64,000 bases of DNA from Chloracidobacterium sp. (GTDB lineage Bacteria; Acidobacteriota; Blastocatellia; Pyrinomonadales; Pyrinomonadaceae): NCBI GenBank assembly GCA_016716365.1, contig JADJWM010000018.1, forward strand, positions 434,001 to 498,000, written 5' to 3'. The translations under genes and the position numbers were made by a program. The first letter of the stretch is position 1, and every line of letters begins with the position of its first letter. Below the pieces are notes generated by a model. That model was not told where the DNA came from, searched no databases, and was given only the letters and a program-made list of their open reading frames with translations. Below are positions 1-9,607 of the stretch, piece after piece.

Positions 1-503
1 TCCTCCTTTTCGAACAGCCGGTCAAGGTCGGCGATACGGTCCAGATCGGCGAGCACATGGGTTCGCTCAAATCCATCGGGCTGCGTGCCAGCGTCGTCAG
101 GAAAGTGGACGGGTCGGACGTCATCGTTCCGAACAGCCAGTTCATTTCCGAAGAGGTCATCAACTGGACGATGCTCGACGAGCGGCGCCGCATCGACATC
201 CCGGTCGGTGTAAAATACGGCTCGAACGCCGGCGAGGTCCAAAAACTCCTGCTTGACATTGCCGCACGGTACGATCAGATCCTTACCGACCCCGCCCCGG
301 CCGCCCTTTTCCTGGGCCTGGGGGAAAGCTCCATCGACTTTGAACTTCGGGTCTGGACGGTCGATACTGATGGCTGGGTCGCACTTCGCAGCGAGTTGGT
401 TGCCGATGTTTACAATTCGTTGAACGAAGCAGGGATCGGGATACCTTTCCCGACGCGTGAGATCTATTTGCAGAACGGTGAAGGCGGCGACGAGCCGAAA
501 TAG
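1..503 (+). CDS. MscS-family mechanosensitive channel, C-terminal part (5' truncated by window edge)
   Basis: The reading frame is open from base 3 with no start codon in context, so the N-terminal membrane segments lie outside the window. The visible part matches the cytoplasmic domain of small-conductance mechanosensitive channels: an early EQPVKVGDTVQIG stretch (the beta domain after the pore helix), then RKVDGSDVIVPNSQF and a mixed alpha/beta C-terminal vestibule domain ending in FPTREIYLQ. Such channels release solutes from the cytoplasm during osmotic downshock. queD follows 19 bases downstream on the same strand. The family is secure; the paralogue cannot be told. Confidence 0.88.
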   Translation, partial: LLFEQPVKVGDTVQIGEHMGSLKSIGLRASVVRKVDGSDVIVPNSQFISEEVINWTMLDERRRIDIPVGVKYGSNAGEVQKLLLDIAARYDQILTDPAPAALFLGLGESSIDFELRVWTVDTDGWVALRSELVADVYNSLNEAGIGIPFPTREIYLQNGEGGDEPK

Positions 504-522
504 CGGCCTTTAAGAGGACCAA

Positions 523-909
523 ATGCCCGGTTTTTACGAAGTCATGATCGAACGCGAGTTCTCCTCGGCCCATCAGCTCCGTGGCTACAAAGGGAAGTGC
601 GAGAACCTGCACGGCCACAATTATAAGGTCGAGATCTTTGCCCGCGGCGAAGAATTGAACAACATCGGCCTTCTGATCGATTTCGGCGACCTCAAAAAGG
701 CCGCAAATGAGATCGTCGGTTACCTCGATCACCGCAACCTGAACGAACTTCCGCCCTTCGATGAGGAACTTAACCCTTCGGCCGAGAACATCGCCCGCTA
801 TTTTGTCGAATACTTGAATTCGCGGATCGTTGACGACCGCGTCAAGGTCTATAAGGTACGCTGTTACGAGACGCCCTCAAGCGTGGCTACGTATCAGGTC
901 GAGGACTGA
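523..909 (+). CDS. queD: 6-carboxytetrahydropterin synthase / PTPS family
   Basis: 128-residue protein of the 6-pyruvoyl-tetrahydropterin synthase family, of usual length. Zinc-ligand histidines are visible at H17 (FSSAH) and in the LHGH motif (H30, H32); C26 in KCENLHGH is the expected catalytic cysteine, and DH at 69-70 plus a C-terminal CYETPSS complete the active site. In bacteria this enzyme normally converts 7,8-dihydroneopterin triphosphate to 6-carboxy-5,6,7,8-tetrahydropterin in queuosine/7-deazaguanine synthesis. An AGAGGA ribosome-binding site precedes the ATG. No other queuosine gene is in the window, so a biopterin-type role cannot be excluded. Confidence 0.9.
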   Translation: MPGFYEVMIEREFSSAHQLRGYKGKCENLHGHNYKVEIFARGEELNNIGLLIDFGDLKKAANEIVGYLDHRNLNELPPFDEELNPSAENIARYFVEYLNSRIVDDRVKVYKVRCYETPSSVATYQVED

Positions 910-1000
910 GCGGCGGACCGCTGATCATCTAGCTGGTCGTAATTCTGTCGACATCCGGCGGCCGATTTCTGTATCATTTACCAATTCTCTTCGCTTTACT

Positions 1001-3748
1001 ATGAGGATCCTTGCAGTAATTCTGACCGCGATCAGCCTTTCGGCTATCACGATCCATGCCCAGAATTCGGCCAACACGGGTGAGGTCCGCGGCAGGGTCA
1101 GCGATGGTGCTGGTGCTCCGATCGCCGGCGCCGAAGTGCGGCTCCTGAATCCCCAGCAGTTTGCCGTGCGGACGGCCCGAACCGCGGCGAACGGGAGCTT
1201 TGCATTTGCCGGTGTTCCGGCCGGCACTTACGTTGTCGAGATCTCGCGGCCCGGCTTCGCGTCCCGCCGGCTACCCGCGATCGCCGAACCAGATCGCCCT
1301 TCGGAACTTGAGATCGTGTTGGAACCAGCCGGCCTTTCAGAAACGGTGACCGTAACCGCCGAGACCGGCCAGGCAGGCGACCGCTTCGAAGCGTCGCAGC
1401 AGATAAACCTTGTTTCGAATGATGCGGTCATCCAGCGGGCGACCGGCGTGATGGCACAGGTCGCCGAAGAGGAAGCCGGAACGACGGTCCAGCGGACCAG
1501 CCCGACTATCGGGGCCGTCCTCGTTCGCGGATTGACCGAGGTCGGTGTTTACGTCGACGGCATCCGCTATACGAACTCGACCCAACGCGGAGGCATCAAC
1601 ACGTTCTTCAACCTGAACGAGCCCACCGGCGTCGGCTCGGTCGAGATCCAGCGAAGCCCGAACACCGCCCAATTCGGCTCCGACGGCCTCGGCGGCAACC
1701 TCCAGCTTATTTCACGCCAGCCGCAGTTCGGGTTCGACGATTCGCTGTGGCATGGTGACTTTCGGGCAAACCTCGGCACCGCCGACAATTCTTTTGGCGG
1801 AAATGCGGTCCTCGGCTACGGGACAAAGCGTTACGGCGTGCTCGCCAATCTCGCCGCCCGGAGGATCGGCGACCTGCGGCCCGGCGGCGGCCTCGACAGC
1901 CACTCGGCGATCACGCGTTTTCTCGGGCTTCCATCCGACATAATCGGCAGCGACCGGCTTCCCGATACCGGGTTCATCCAATACAGCGGCACCATTCATT
2001 TCAGCTTCAAGCCCACCGAAAAGGACAACATCTCGTTCCGTTATCAGCGCAGCCATCAGGATGACGGAAAGCGTTACGACCAGCTCCTCGGGGGCGACGG
2101 AAACCTGATCGCCGAACTCAAGAACCTGATGCTCGATTTCGGGTATCTGCGCTATTTCCGTGAAGGACTCGGCTATTTCGACAACTTTTCGGCCACCGTC
2201 TCGTTCAACAGCCAGCGCGAAGAAAGAATAAATCAGGGCGGGCAGGGAAATCCCCTGGCGACGATAACCAACGATAAGGAAAGGACCTCGTCCTTCGGCT
2301 TCGCTTTCTATGTTGACAAGCGGACGGCAGGGAACCATCTTCTCATCGGCGGCGACCATTACCACGACCGCGTCGACGCGCCTTCGTTCAGCACCGATCC
2401 CGCGACCGGGGCGGTCACGCTCGTCCGGCCTCGCGTCCCGAACGGGGCGACCTATGACCTTACGGGAATTTATGTGCAGGACGTGGTCGAGGCGATCCCC
2501 GAGAGGCTTCGGCTTAGCGGTGCCCTTCGCTACAACATCGCAAATTACCGCTCGCGAGCGGCCGATGCACCCGTGGTCAACGGAAGCCCGCTGTTCCCGG
2601 ACGATTCGGCACGATTTGCGGACGTTTCCGGCCGTATCGGCGCCACCGTCACGATCACAAAAGGGCTGAATGCGGCATTCAACTATTCCCGCGGATTCAG
2701 GGCGCCGAACATCACAAGTCTCGGCTCGCTCGGGTTGGTCGGGGTCGGATTCCAGGTTTCGACCGCGGACGTGGCCGGGCTCGGAGCCACGATCGGCACG
2801 ACTGCGGATGCGAACGCTGTATCGACCGGCGTCGCCGTCGGGCCGCTGCGGTCTGAGATCAGCAACAGCTACGACCTGAGCCTTCGCTACCGGGACAGCC
2901 GGTTCAGCGCCAGCCTGACCGGGTTCGTGATCGATTACAACGAAGCGATCGTCCGCCAAACGCTGATACTTCCGCCGGGTGCAGTCGGTTTACAGCTCGG
3001 CAGCCAGGTCATCACCGAACAGAATGCGAACGGTGCGGTATTCGTCCCGCTGTCGACGTCGCCGGTGTTGGTCCAAACAAATTTCAACGATTCACGGGTC
3101 TCGGGTGTCGAGTTCGAATTTGAATACCGCCTGTCGCGTGCCTGGCTGACGCGGGGGAACTACTCTTATTCCTACGCCGTAAACCTGGCCAACGGCGAGC
3201 CCCCAAACCTCGGCGGCGGTGGATTCCCGCCTCAATACGCGTTTCTCGGCGTAAAATACCAGCCGGGCGACCGGTATTGGATCGAGGTATATGCGAACGG
3301 TGCCGGCCGCCAAAGCCGCCTGTCGTCGCTTGACCTCGGCGATCGCCGAACGGGCGGTGCAAGGACCCGAAACCAGATCCAGAGTTTCTTCCGTCGAGGT
3401 GCGTGTGTTCGCGGCTTGACGACCGTCGGCTCAAGCGGGCAGTGCGGATCCGCCGGCGGAATACTGCTCGCGACCGGCGAGACGCTGGCCCAGGTACAGG
3501 ACCGGGTCCTGCCCATCGGGTCCGTCATCAACGGCGTCCGCGTCATCGACAACTCGACCGCAGTTCCACTATTCCGTTCGATCCCGGGCTACGTACTTGT
3601 CAGTGTCCGGGGAGCGTACCGGTTCACCGATACCATTGAATTCTCCGGCGAGTTCGAAAATATTCTGGACAAAAGCCACCGCGCACCGGGATGGGGCATC
3701 GACGGCCCCGGCCGCGGATTTACCGCTCGGCTGAAATACTCGTTCTAG
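1001..3748 (+). CDS. TonB-dependent outer-membrane receptor with N-terminal carboxypeptidase-regulatory-like domain
   Basis: 915-residue outer-membrane protein. I place the start at ATG 1001, which gives a signal peptide (MRILAVILTAISLSAITIHAQ); an open frame extends upstream into queD but would bury that signal. After the signal comes an Ig-like carboxypeptidase-regulatory domain (about 28-105, GEVRGRVSDGAGAPIAGAEV), then a plug domain (about 120-240, with VLVRGLTEVGVYVDGIRY) and a long beta-barrel ending in the aromatic C-terminus RLKYSF. It should import a scarce ligand using TonB energy; the substrate is not evident. The gene is monocistronic, with no adjacent SusD-like or periplasmic partner. 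Confidence 0.92.
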   Translation: MRILAVILTAISLSAITIHAQNSANTGEVRGRVSDGAGAPIAGAEVRLLNPQQFAVRTARTAANGSFAFAGVPAGTYVVEISRPGFASRRLPAIAEPDRPSELEIVLEPAGLSETVTVTAETGQAGDRFEASQQINLVSNDAVIQRATGVMAQVAEEEAGTTVQRTSPTIGAVLVRGLTEVGVYVDGIRYTNSTQRGGINTFFNLNEPTGVGSVEIQRSPNTAQFGSDGLGGNLQLISRQPQFGFDDSLWHGDFRANLGTADNSFGGNAVLGYGTKRYGVLANLAARRIGDLRPGGGLDSHSAITRFLGLPSDIIGSDRLPDTGFIQYSGTIHFSFKPTEKDNISFRYQRSHQDDGKRYDQLLGGDGNLIAELKNLMLDFGYLRYFREGLGYFDNFSATVSFNSQREERINQGGQGNPLATITNDKERTSSFGFAFYVDKRTAGNHLLIGGDHYHDRVDAPSFSTDPATGAVTLVRPRVPNGATYDLTGIYVQDVVEAIPERLRLSGALRYNIANYRSRAADAPVVNGSPLFPDDSARFADVSGRIGATVTITKGLNAAFNYSRGFRAPNITSLGSLGLVGVGFQVSTADVAGLGATIGTTADANAVSTGVAVGPLRSEISNSYDLSLRYRDSRFSASLTGFVIDYNEAIVRQTLILPPGAVGLQLGSQVITEQNANGAVFVPLSTSPVLVQTNFNDSRVSGVEFEFEYRLSRAWLTRGNYSYSYAVNLANGEPPNLGGGGFPPQYAFLGVKYQPGDRYWIEVYANGAGRQSRLSSLDLGDRRTGGARTRNQIQSFFRRGACVRGLTTVGSSGQCGSAGGILLATGETLAQVQDRVLPIGSVINGVRVIDNSTAVPLFRSIPGYVLVSVRGAYRFTDTIEFSGEFENILDKSHRAPGWGIDGPGRGFTARLKYSF

Positions 3749-3820
3749 TCGGGCGCGATTATCACACCGTCTAAAGATTTGAGAAGAGGACCTAAGCTGC
3801 GGAGCAGCGTTAGATGGTAG

Positions 3821-3849
3821 CCCCACGTGAAGCGAAGCGGAACGTGGGG
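3821..3849. repeat. Short palindromic (REP-like) element
   Basis: CCCCACGT at 3821-3828 pairs with ACGTGGGG at 3842-3849 around a 13-base loop. It lies in the intergenic space between the TonB receptor and the convergent GNAT gene. The flanking bases hold further short GC-rich near-repeats (AAGCGAAGCGG, CTGCGAAGCGGGCGA). No T-tract follows, so it looks more like a dispersed REP element than a terminator. Confidence 0.5.
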
Positions 3850-3981
3850 TATAGTCGTCAGGGATCATCGAAGCCTGCGAAGCGGGCGACAGAGATTCGA
3901 TCGCATCACACGGATTACGCCGTAGATGGCGCGGTTATGTGCCGCTTCGCGGAGGAACTTCAGAATTTGTCAGTTCATTCG

Positions 3982-4536
3982 CTACAGATCCTTCATCATC
4001 ACGTCATTTGTACCTACCGAATCGCCGTATGGAAATGTGATCGTTCCAACCTTGCGAAATCCGTGCTTCCCGTAAAAGCTCTGCCCGCGGCGGTTTTCCT
4101 GCCAAACCCCGAGCCAGAGCACGTCGTGGCCCAGCTCGCGGGCGGAGGCCTCGCAATGGGCAAGCAGCCGTTCGCCTATTCCGGTTCCCCAGACCCTCTC
4201 AACCAGATAGATCCGCTTCAGCTCGACCGGCCGATCGCCCTCGACCCCGTCGGCGGTCGATCCATCAAGCAGCTTCGCGTAACCGACAGCCTTACCGTCC
4301 CGAAAAGCGATAAAGAACGTCGTACCCGGATCTGAAAGTTCGGCCGTAACTTGTTCTACCGAAAACGATTCGTACAGATAATTCGCAAGGTCAGCCGGCG
4401 TATCCTGTTCGAAATAGGCCTCGTAGAACGTGACCGTCGCAAGCGCCGACACCAGCAGGCAATCATCGATCGTCGCTTGCCTGATCTCGACCTGATCTGT
4501 GGGAGCGGGCTCATTCATCTTCGGTTCTATCATCAA
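3982..4536 (-). CDS. GNAT family N-acetyltransferase
   Basis: 184 residues. The GNAT core is clear: a VEIRQATIDDCLLV start strand, LKRIYLVERVWGTGIGERLL (motif A, with the acetyl-CoA phosphate loop G-T-G-I-G) and LWLGVWQENRRGQSFYGKHGFRKVG (motif B). Two nearby internal ATGs (codons 2 and 7) could also be starts. Family knowledge predicts acetyl-CoA-dependent acetylation of a small molecule or peptide N-terminus; the substrate is unknown. It is a single gene convergent with the TonB receptor. Confidence 0.85.
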   Translation of the reverse strand: MMIEPKMNEPAPTDQVEIRQATIDDCLLVSALATVTFYEAYFEQDTPADLANYLYESFSVEQVTAELSDPGTTFFIAFRDGKAVGYAKLLDGSTADGVEGDRPVELKRIYLVERVWGTGIGERLLAHCEASARELGHDVLWLGVWQENRRGQSFYGKHGFRKVGTITFPYGDSVGTNDVMMKDL

Positions 4537-4772
4537 ATTCGGATCTCGACTTTTTCGTTCGTCTCAACTTATAGCTTTTCAGCCTGAAATACGCGTTCTG
4601 ATAAAGTAGGTCGTTAATGGCCAATACGCCGTTGACCGACAAGGGACTCGTGATCCGGTTCCGCGAAGGCCCTTAACTGGGGTTCGGAACCAATTCGCCG
4701 ATTTCCGCGTAATTACAAAAGATAACCCAGACGTTCGGTCAAAATAAACTAATTTTAAGGAAAAGGAGATAT

Positions 4773-7559
4773 ATGAAAAGGCTTGATCTAAGGTCGATAA
4801 CCGCTCTCATTCTAATGGCGGCGATGCTAGTGCCGTTCGGTTTCGTCATCGAGGCCGAGGCCCAGAACGGCTCGCCCCGCATCGATTTCGAAAAATACAC
4901 GCTCTCAAACGGCCTGCAGGTGATCCTGCACGTCGACCGCAAACTGCCGGTCGTGCACGTGAATCAGTGGTTTTACGTCGGTTCGGCGAACGAGCGGCTC
5001 GGCCGCAGCGGCTTTGCCCACCTCTTCGAGCACATGATGTTCCAGGGCTCGAAGAACGCGACCAAGGAGTACTTTGAGTACGCCGAACAGGCCGGTGCGA
5101 ACCTGCTCGAGGGCGGCGTGAACGGGACGACCAACCAGGACCGCACCAATTATTTCATCACCGTGCCCTCCGGAAACCTTGAAAAGGTACTTTGGTTCGA
5201 ATCGGACCGCCTGGCGACGCTGACCGAAGCTGTCGACAAGGCGAAGTTCGACAATCAGGTGATGGTCGTCCAGAACGAGCGCCGCCAGGGCCTCGAGAAT
5301 CAGCCTTACGGCCGGGCGTTCAAGCTAATCCTGCAGAACCTTTTCCCAATCGGCCATCCATACCATACGGACGTGATCGGTGAGCATTCGGACCTGACCG
5401 CCTCGACGCTGGACGACGTAAAGGACTTTTTCCGGACCTACTATTCGCCGAACAATCTTTCGCTCGTGATCGCCGGCGACTTCGATCCGGCTGAAGCAAA
5501 ACGGCTTGTACAAAAATACTTCGGCCCGATCCCGCCGGGGCCCGCACTGGACCGTCCGGCGAAAGCGGCATTTTCAATGTCGACCGAGAAAGTCGTTGAA
5601 GTAAATGACCGCGTGCCGCAGGAAAGGACCTATTTTGCGTATCATTCGCCGGCCTACTTCGATCCCGGCGACGCCGAATTGGAGCTCGCGGCCACGATCA
5701 TGACCGACGGCATCTCGGCCCGCCTGAACAAGGCGCTCATCTACGACCGCCAGCTGGCCTCGAGTGTTTCGGCGTTCCAGAGCGGCCAGCCGCTGACAGG
5801 CTTTTTCGCTTTGACCGTGACGGCTCGTCCCGGTTCAGATCTCGAGCAGATCGAGCAGATCGTCGATGCCGAGATCGCACGGCTTGCCAAGGAAGGCCCG
5901 ACCGCGGCCGAACTCGACCGTGCCAAGACCAAATGGGAGGCCGGCTTCATCTCCGGCCTTGAAGGCATCGGCGGTTTCGGCGGAAAATCCGACCTGCTGA
6001 ACCAGTACAACACGTTTCTCGGCGATCCGGGCAAGTTCGAGTCCGATCTTGCACGCCGCCGCAATGCGACAGCTGAAGGAGTCCGTGCCGCGGTGGACAA
6101 GTACCTGAATACGAAGAACCGCGTGCTCGTCCGTTTCCGGCCCGAAACCTCAAGGCGCGCGGCCGAGGTCGCCGTCGACAGGACCAAAGAACCATCCCTA
6201 GGTGCCGATCGCCCCTTCATCGCCCCGGCTGTCAAGTCGGCAAAGCTTGAGAATGGTATCGACGTGTTCGTTGTCGAAAAGCCCGAACTGCCGAAGGTCG
6301 TCGTCTCGTTCGCGACCAAGGCCGGCAGCGTTTCCGACGCCGACGGTAAGGGCGGCCTTGCGTCGATGACCACCCGCCTGACCCGCCGCGGAACCAAGAC
6401 AAAGAATGCCGTCCAGATCGACGAGACGCTCGGCAACCTCGGTACCGCTCTCGGATGGGGAAGCGGCCGCGAAAGCTCCACTCTCAGCTTTGACGTCCTA
6501 AAGCGGAACCTTGATCCCGCGATGGGCGTGATGGCGGACGTCGTAATGAACCCGTCATTCCCTGCGGACGAATTCGATCGGGAGAAGAAACTCGCTCTCG
6601 ACGGCCTTGCCCAAACGGCGAACAATCCGAACGCGGTCGCCAACCGGGTTGCAACGATGGTCGCCATGGGTGCCGATCATCCTTATGGCCGGCCTTCGGG
6701 CGGGCTGCCGGGGACCGTCGGCGCGATCACCCGCGAGGACCTTGTTCGTTTCCACGGTGCCAACTGGAAGCCGGGAAGTTCGGCCATGATATTCGTCGGC
6801 GACGTTACGGTCGCCGAAGCGACCGAACTCGCCCGAAAGCACTTCGGCTCATGGTCCGGCGGATCGGCACCGGCCGCGAACATCCCTGCGATCCGACCGA
6901 TGCCGGCGGGCAAGGTTTATCTGATCGACAAGCCGGGTGCGGCCCAAACGGTCGTCGCCCACGTCCTGAAGGGCATCGAGCGGAGGTCGCCGGACTATTA
7001 TGCATTGTCGCTCGGCAATACGGTTTACGGCGGCGGCTTCGGCACCCGTCTGAACCTAAATCTTCGCGAGGACAAGGGCTGGTCTTACGGCGTTTTTGCC
7101 TTTCCGCAGCACTTCTCGAAGGCGGGCCTTTGGATCGCCTCCGGCGGTGTGCAGACCAATAAGACAAAGGAATCGGTCGCCGAATTCATGAAGGAACTCC
7201 GCAACATCGCCGGCGAAAAGCCGATCACCGAGGCCGAGTTCCTCAACGCGAAACAGGCAAAGGTCCGCGGTTATGCCCAACAGTTTGAGGCGTACGGCCG
7301 CATCACCGGGCAGATCGCCGATCTCTGGCTCAACGGCCTGCCGATGACGAGTCTTCAAGCCGAGACTGATGAGATCGGAAAGCTCCAGCTCGGGACGGTG
7401 AATTCGGTCATAGCGAAATACTCGGCCGTGCCGGGCACCTCGCTCGTCCTGGTCGGCGACCTTTCGGTCATCGAGGCCGGCATCCGCGAGCTCAACCTCG
7501 GCGAGATCGTCATCCTCGACGGCGAGGGCCGCCCCGCGGCGGCTCAGGCAAACCGGTAG
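4773..7559 (+). CDS. M16 (insulinase-like) zinc metalloprotease, two-domain, exported
   Basis: 928 residues with an N-terminal signal segment (about 1-30). The first M16 unit has the inverted zinc motif H83-L-F-E86-H87 and the downstream acidic ligand region NERRQG; the second unit (about 490-900) has the same fold signature but no HxxEH, as expected for the catalytically silent half that closes the peptide chamber. The length fits fused two-repeat pitrilysin-type enzymes. It should degrade peptides in the periplasm. A strong AAGGAGATATAT Shine-Dalgarno region fixes the start, and a terminator follows at 7577. Confidence 0.92.
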   Translation: MKRLDLRSITALILMAAMLVPFGFVIEAEAQNGSPRIDFEKYTLSNGLQVILHVDRKLPVVHVNQWFYVGSANERLGRSGFAHLFEHMMFQGSKNATKEYFEYAEQAGANLLEGGVNGTTNQDRTNYFITVPSGNLEKVLWFESDRLATLTEAVDKAKFDNQVMVVQNERRQGLENQPYGRAFKLILQNLFPIGHPYHTDVIGEHSDLTASTLDDVKDFFRTYYSPNNLSLVIAGDFDPAEAKRLVQKYFGPIPPGPALDRPAKAAFSMSTEKVVEVNDRVPQERTYFAYHSPAYFDPGDAELELAATIMTDGISARLNKALIYDRQLASSVSAFQSGQPLTGFFALTVTARPGSDLEQIEQIVDAEIARLAKEGPTAAELDRAKTKWEAGFISGLEGIGGFGGKSDLLNQYNTFLGDPGKFESDLARRRNATAEGVRAAVDKYLNTKNRVLVRFRPETSRRAAEVAVDRTKEPSLGADRPFIAPAVKSAKLENGIDVFVVEKPELPKVVVSFATKAGSVSDADGKGGLASMTTRLTRRGTKTKNAVQIDETLGNLGTALGWGSGRESSTLSFDVLKRNLDPAMGVMADVVMNPSFPADEFDREKKLALDGLAQTANNPNAVANRVATMVAMGADHPYGRPSGGLPGTVGAITREDLVRFHGANWKPGSSAMIFVGDVTVAEATELARKHFGSWSGGSAPAANIPAIRPMPAGKVYLIDKPGAAQTVVAHVLKGIERRSPDYYALSLGNTVYGGGFGTRLNLNLREDKGWSYGVFAFPQHFSKAGLWIASGGVQTNKTKESVAEFMKELRNIAGEKPITEAEFLNAKQAKVRGYAQQFEAYGRITGQIADLWLNGLPMTSLQAETDEIGKLQLGTVNSVIAKYSAVPGTSLVLVGDLSVIEAGIRELNLGEIVILDGEGRPAAAQANR

Positions 7560-7576
7560 CTCAACCTCGAACCAGG

Positions 7577-7602
7577 GGCCGTCTGAAAAGGCGGCCTCTT
7601 TT
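7577..7602 (+). terminator. Intrinsic terminator after the M16 protease gene
   Basis: GGCCGTC and GGCGGCC form a 7-bp stem (one G-T wobble) around TGAAAA, followed by TCTTTT on the plus strand, 17 bases after the protease stop codon. Confidence 0.7.
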
Positions 7603-7696
7603 ATCGTTCGGGTTTTCTTTTGATCTGATTCGTGCCTTTCGTGGAAAAACTCCCAAGAAACTGTCCACCAAACACACGAAAGAAGATGTGAAAATG

Positions 7697-8893
7697 TCAT
7701 CGGATCGACTTTTCAGACAGTCTCTTTTTCTGATCCGAAAACCGGGTTAAGGAAAACGGTGAAATGTCGATCGTGGTTCGGGCGATCAAGGACAGTTCGG
7801 CCAGCGATTCGCCGATCGCCGCCGAGTGCTTGAAACCGTGGCCGGAGCACGGCGAAGCGACGATCACTTTCTCGCTGATCCGGTCGATCACAAAGTTGCT
7901 GTTCGGCGTCATTGTGTAAAGGCAAACGGCCGACTTGAGGCATTTTTCGCCGACACCCTTCAGACGCGCGGACACGTATCTGCTGAATAGCCCGGCGGGC
8001 TCTTCGGCCGAAACCGTCCGGTCGGCTTCGTCCGGCACGGTCGTTTCACGAAAGGTCTCCGTCGCGATCTTGATCCCGCCGTCGCGGCCGCCGATCGCCG
8101 GAAATCCGTAGAAAAAATCATCCTCGCCACGCCCGCATGCCCAAACAAAGATCGGCGACCGCCCGAGAGCGAAACTTTCGTACGCATCCGAAACGTCGAA
8201 CCAATGAAGCACCTGCCGGTAAACCTTAAGCAAACCCGCAGGCGCGTCCGGCATAAGCTCATTGACCCACGGCCCCGCCGAGACGATAGCGCGGCCGGCG
8301 GTGTACGACCCGCGGTCTGTGACCACCTTGACGCCGTTTCCGTCTTCCTCGATCCTAACGACGCGCTCGTTCCGCCGCAGCGTCGCACCGAGCTTTTCGG
8401 CCATTCCGAGCTGGGCCGCCACGCAGGCTTCCGGCCGCAAAAAACCGGCCGCGTCCTCGTAATAGGCCTGTTCGCCTCCGTCGATCGTGAATTGCGGAAA
8501 TTCCGACGCGATCTCGGCCGCATCGAGAATGCGGTGCGTGATCCCGTACTTCACCGCCGCGTCGATCGTCGTCTGCAGGAAATCCGAGCTTCCGTGCAGC
8601 GAATGTCCCGAAGCTCCCGCGATGATCAACCCGCCCGTCACCGTCAGAAGGTCCTCGCCCGTCTCGGCCTCGATCTCTCGCCAGATCTCGTACGACCGCA
8701 ACGCGAACGGCACAAAATGCTCACCCTCGCCGATGGCCTGCCGCGTGATCCGCGTCTCGCCGTGCGTCGACCCGAGCGTGTGCGGCGGCGAGTAACGGTC
8801 GATCCCGATCACGCCCGCCCCTCGCTTCGCCAATTGAAAACAGGCCGCGCTCCCCATCGCCCCCAACCCGACCACTATCAAATCAGCATTCAT
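7697..8893 (-). CDS. solA: FAD-dependent oxidase, sarcosine / N-methyl-L-tryptophan oxidase family
   Basis: 398 residues from the preferred start MNADLIVVGLGAMGS; a start ten codons earlier is possible but less like the family. The N-terminal dinucleotide fold GLGAMGSAA binds FAD, GSTHGETRITRQA is the family's second signature, and the cysteine in AVCLYTMTPN sits where monomeric sarcosine oxidases bind FAD covalently. The C-terminal CSGHGFKHSAAIGE is also typical. It should oxidatively demethylate N-methyl amino acids with release of hydrogen peroxide and formaldehyde. The exact substrate is uncertain, so the symbol is provisional. Confidence 0.82.
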   Translation of the reverse strand: MNADLIVVGLGAMGSAACFQLAKRGAGVIGIDRYSPPHTLGSTHGETRITRQAIGEGEHFVPFALRSYEIWREIEAETGEDLLTVTGGLIIAGASGHSLHGSSDFLQTTIDAAVKYGITHRILDAAEIASEFPQFTIDGGEQAYYEDAAGFLRPEACVAAQLGMAEKLGATLRRNERVVRIEEDGNGVKVVTDRGSYTAGRAIVSAGPWVNELMPDAPAGLLKVYRQVLHWFDVSDAYESFALGRSPIFVWACGRGEDDFFYGFPAIGGRDGGIKIATETFRETTVPDEADRTVSAEEPAGLFSRYVSARLKGVGEKCLKSAVCLYTMTPNSNFVIDRISEKVIVASPCSGHGFKHSAAIGESLAELSLIARTTIDISPFSLTRFSDQKKRLSEKSIR

Positions 8894-8923
8894 CCCACAC
8901 AGTATCGGATACTGCGGCTCCAA

Positions 8924-9060
8924 TGCAGAAGCCCAAATGCAGAAGCCCGCGCGTCAGCAAGGGCTTAACACTCAACGGCAGAAGGCGGAATGCAGAAGGC
9001 TGAAGGCGGAATGCAAAAGGCAGGCGGCTAAATGCTGAAAGCTGACCGCCGACCGCCTAC
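8924..9060. repeat. Degenerate short-period repeat (GCAGAAGGCGGAAT-like)
   Basis: Imperfect tandem reiteration of AATGCAGAAG and GCAGAAGGCGGAATG words directly upstream of the flavoprotein gene. No open frame or RNA is visible. It marks the left edge of the repeat-rich island. Confidence 0.5.
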
Positions 9061-9111
9061 CCGGAGTGTGCCGTCCGGCGGCCCGTTCGCTACGGGCTCA
9101 TCAAGAGCGTA

Positions 9112-9275
9112 ACATCCATCCCGTCCCTGAAGGGGACGAAGAAAATAGCCCAGGGTAAGGCCGCAGGCCGCAACCCTGGGAACGCGCCAACAGCAGGCTT
9201 CCGACCCTGTAGTGGTCGAACAAACGACGGCTGATTTGGTTCCCTTTCAAGGAGCGATCGACCCGGGCTTTGCCC
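9112..9275. repeat. Hairpin-chain repeat, copy A
   Basis: A succession of short palindromes: GTCCC-tgaa-GGGGAC, then AGCCCAGGGT ... ACCCTGGG around a GC-rich loop, then CGACCC ... GGGTCG. The same order recurs at 9454, 11389 and, diverged, at 21541. It is an intergenic dispersed element; no coding potential is apparent. Confidence 0.75.
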
Positions 9276-9451
9276 AAATGCAGTGCGGTCGGGCTTGCCC
9301 GACCGAACGACGCCCACTAACCCGTTCTCCCTCGGAGGCTGAGCCTCCGAATTAGAGAAAAAGAAACAACACCCGACGGTCAGGCAAGCCTGACCGCACT
9401 GGATCGCGGCAAGCCGACGGCATCGAAAAAGCCCGTGCGTCAGCAAAGGCG
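9276..9451. repeat. 176-bp direct repeat, left copy
   Basis: Read by eye this block is base-for-base the same as 11212-11387, and the two bracket the lipoprotein/RHS-remnant island. It contains the 121-bp palindromic element at 9281-9401. Confidence 0.85.
9281..9401. repeat. 121-bp palindromic element (MITE/REP-like), copy 1
   Basis: Begins CAGTGCGGTC and ends GACCGCACTG, a perfect 10-bp terminal inverted repeat, with inner hairpins CGGGCTTGCCCG and CAGGCAAGCCTG and a central CGGAGGCTGAGCCTCCG palindrome. Copies of exactly the same length occur at 11217-11337 and 11559-11679. It encodes no protein, so any mobility would depend on a transposase elsewhere. Confidence 0.8.
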
Positions 9452-9453
9452 TG

Positions 9454-9607
9454 ACATCCATCCTGTCCCCGAAGGGGACAAAGAGAATAGCCCAGGGTAA
9501 GGCGGCAGGCCGCAACCCTGGGAACGAGCCAACAGCAAGCTTCCGACCCTGTAGGGGTCGAACAAACGACGAATGATATGGTCCCCCTTCAAGGCGAGAT
9601 CACCCCG
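9454..9607. repeat. Hairpin-chain repeat, copy B
   Basis: Same palindrome order as copy A (GTCCCC-gaa-GGGGAC, AGCCCAGGGT ... ACCCTGGG, CGACCC-tgta-GGGGTCG), ending where the island's unique sequence begins. Confidence 0.75.

Noticed and set aside
1712..2959. Long antisense open frame (415 codons) inside the TonB receptor
   Set aside because: It mirrors the codon structure of the receptor gene, has no signal or family motif and an Arg/Asp-rich composition typical of shadows in high-GC genes.
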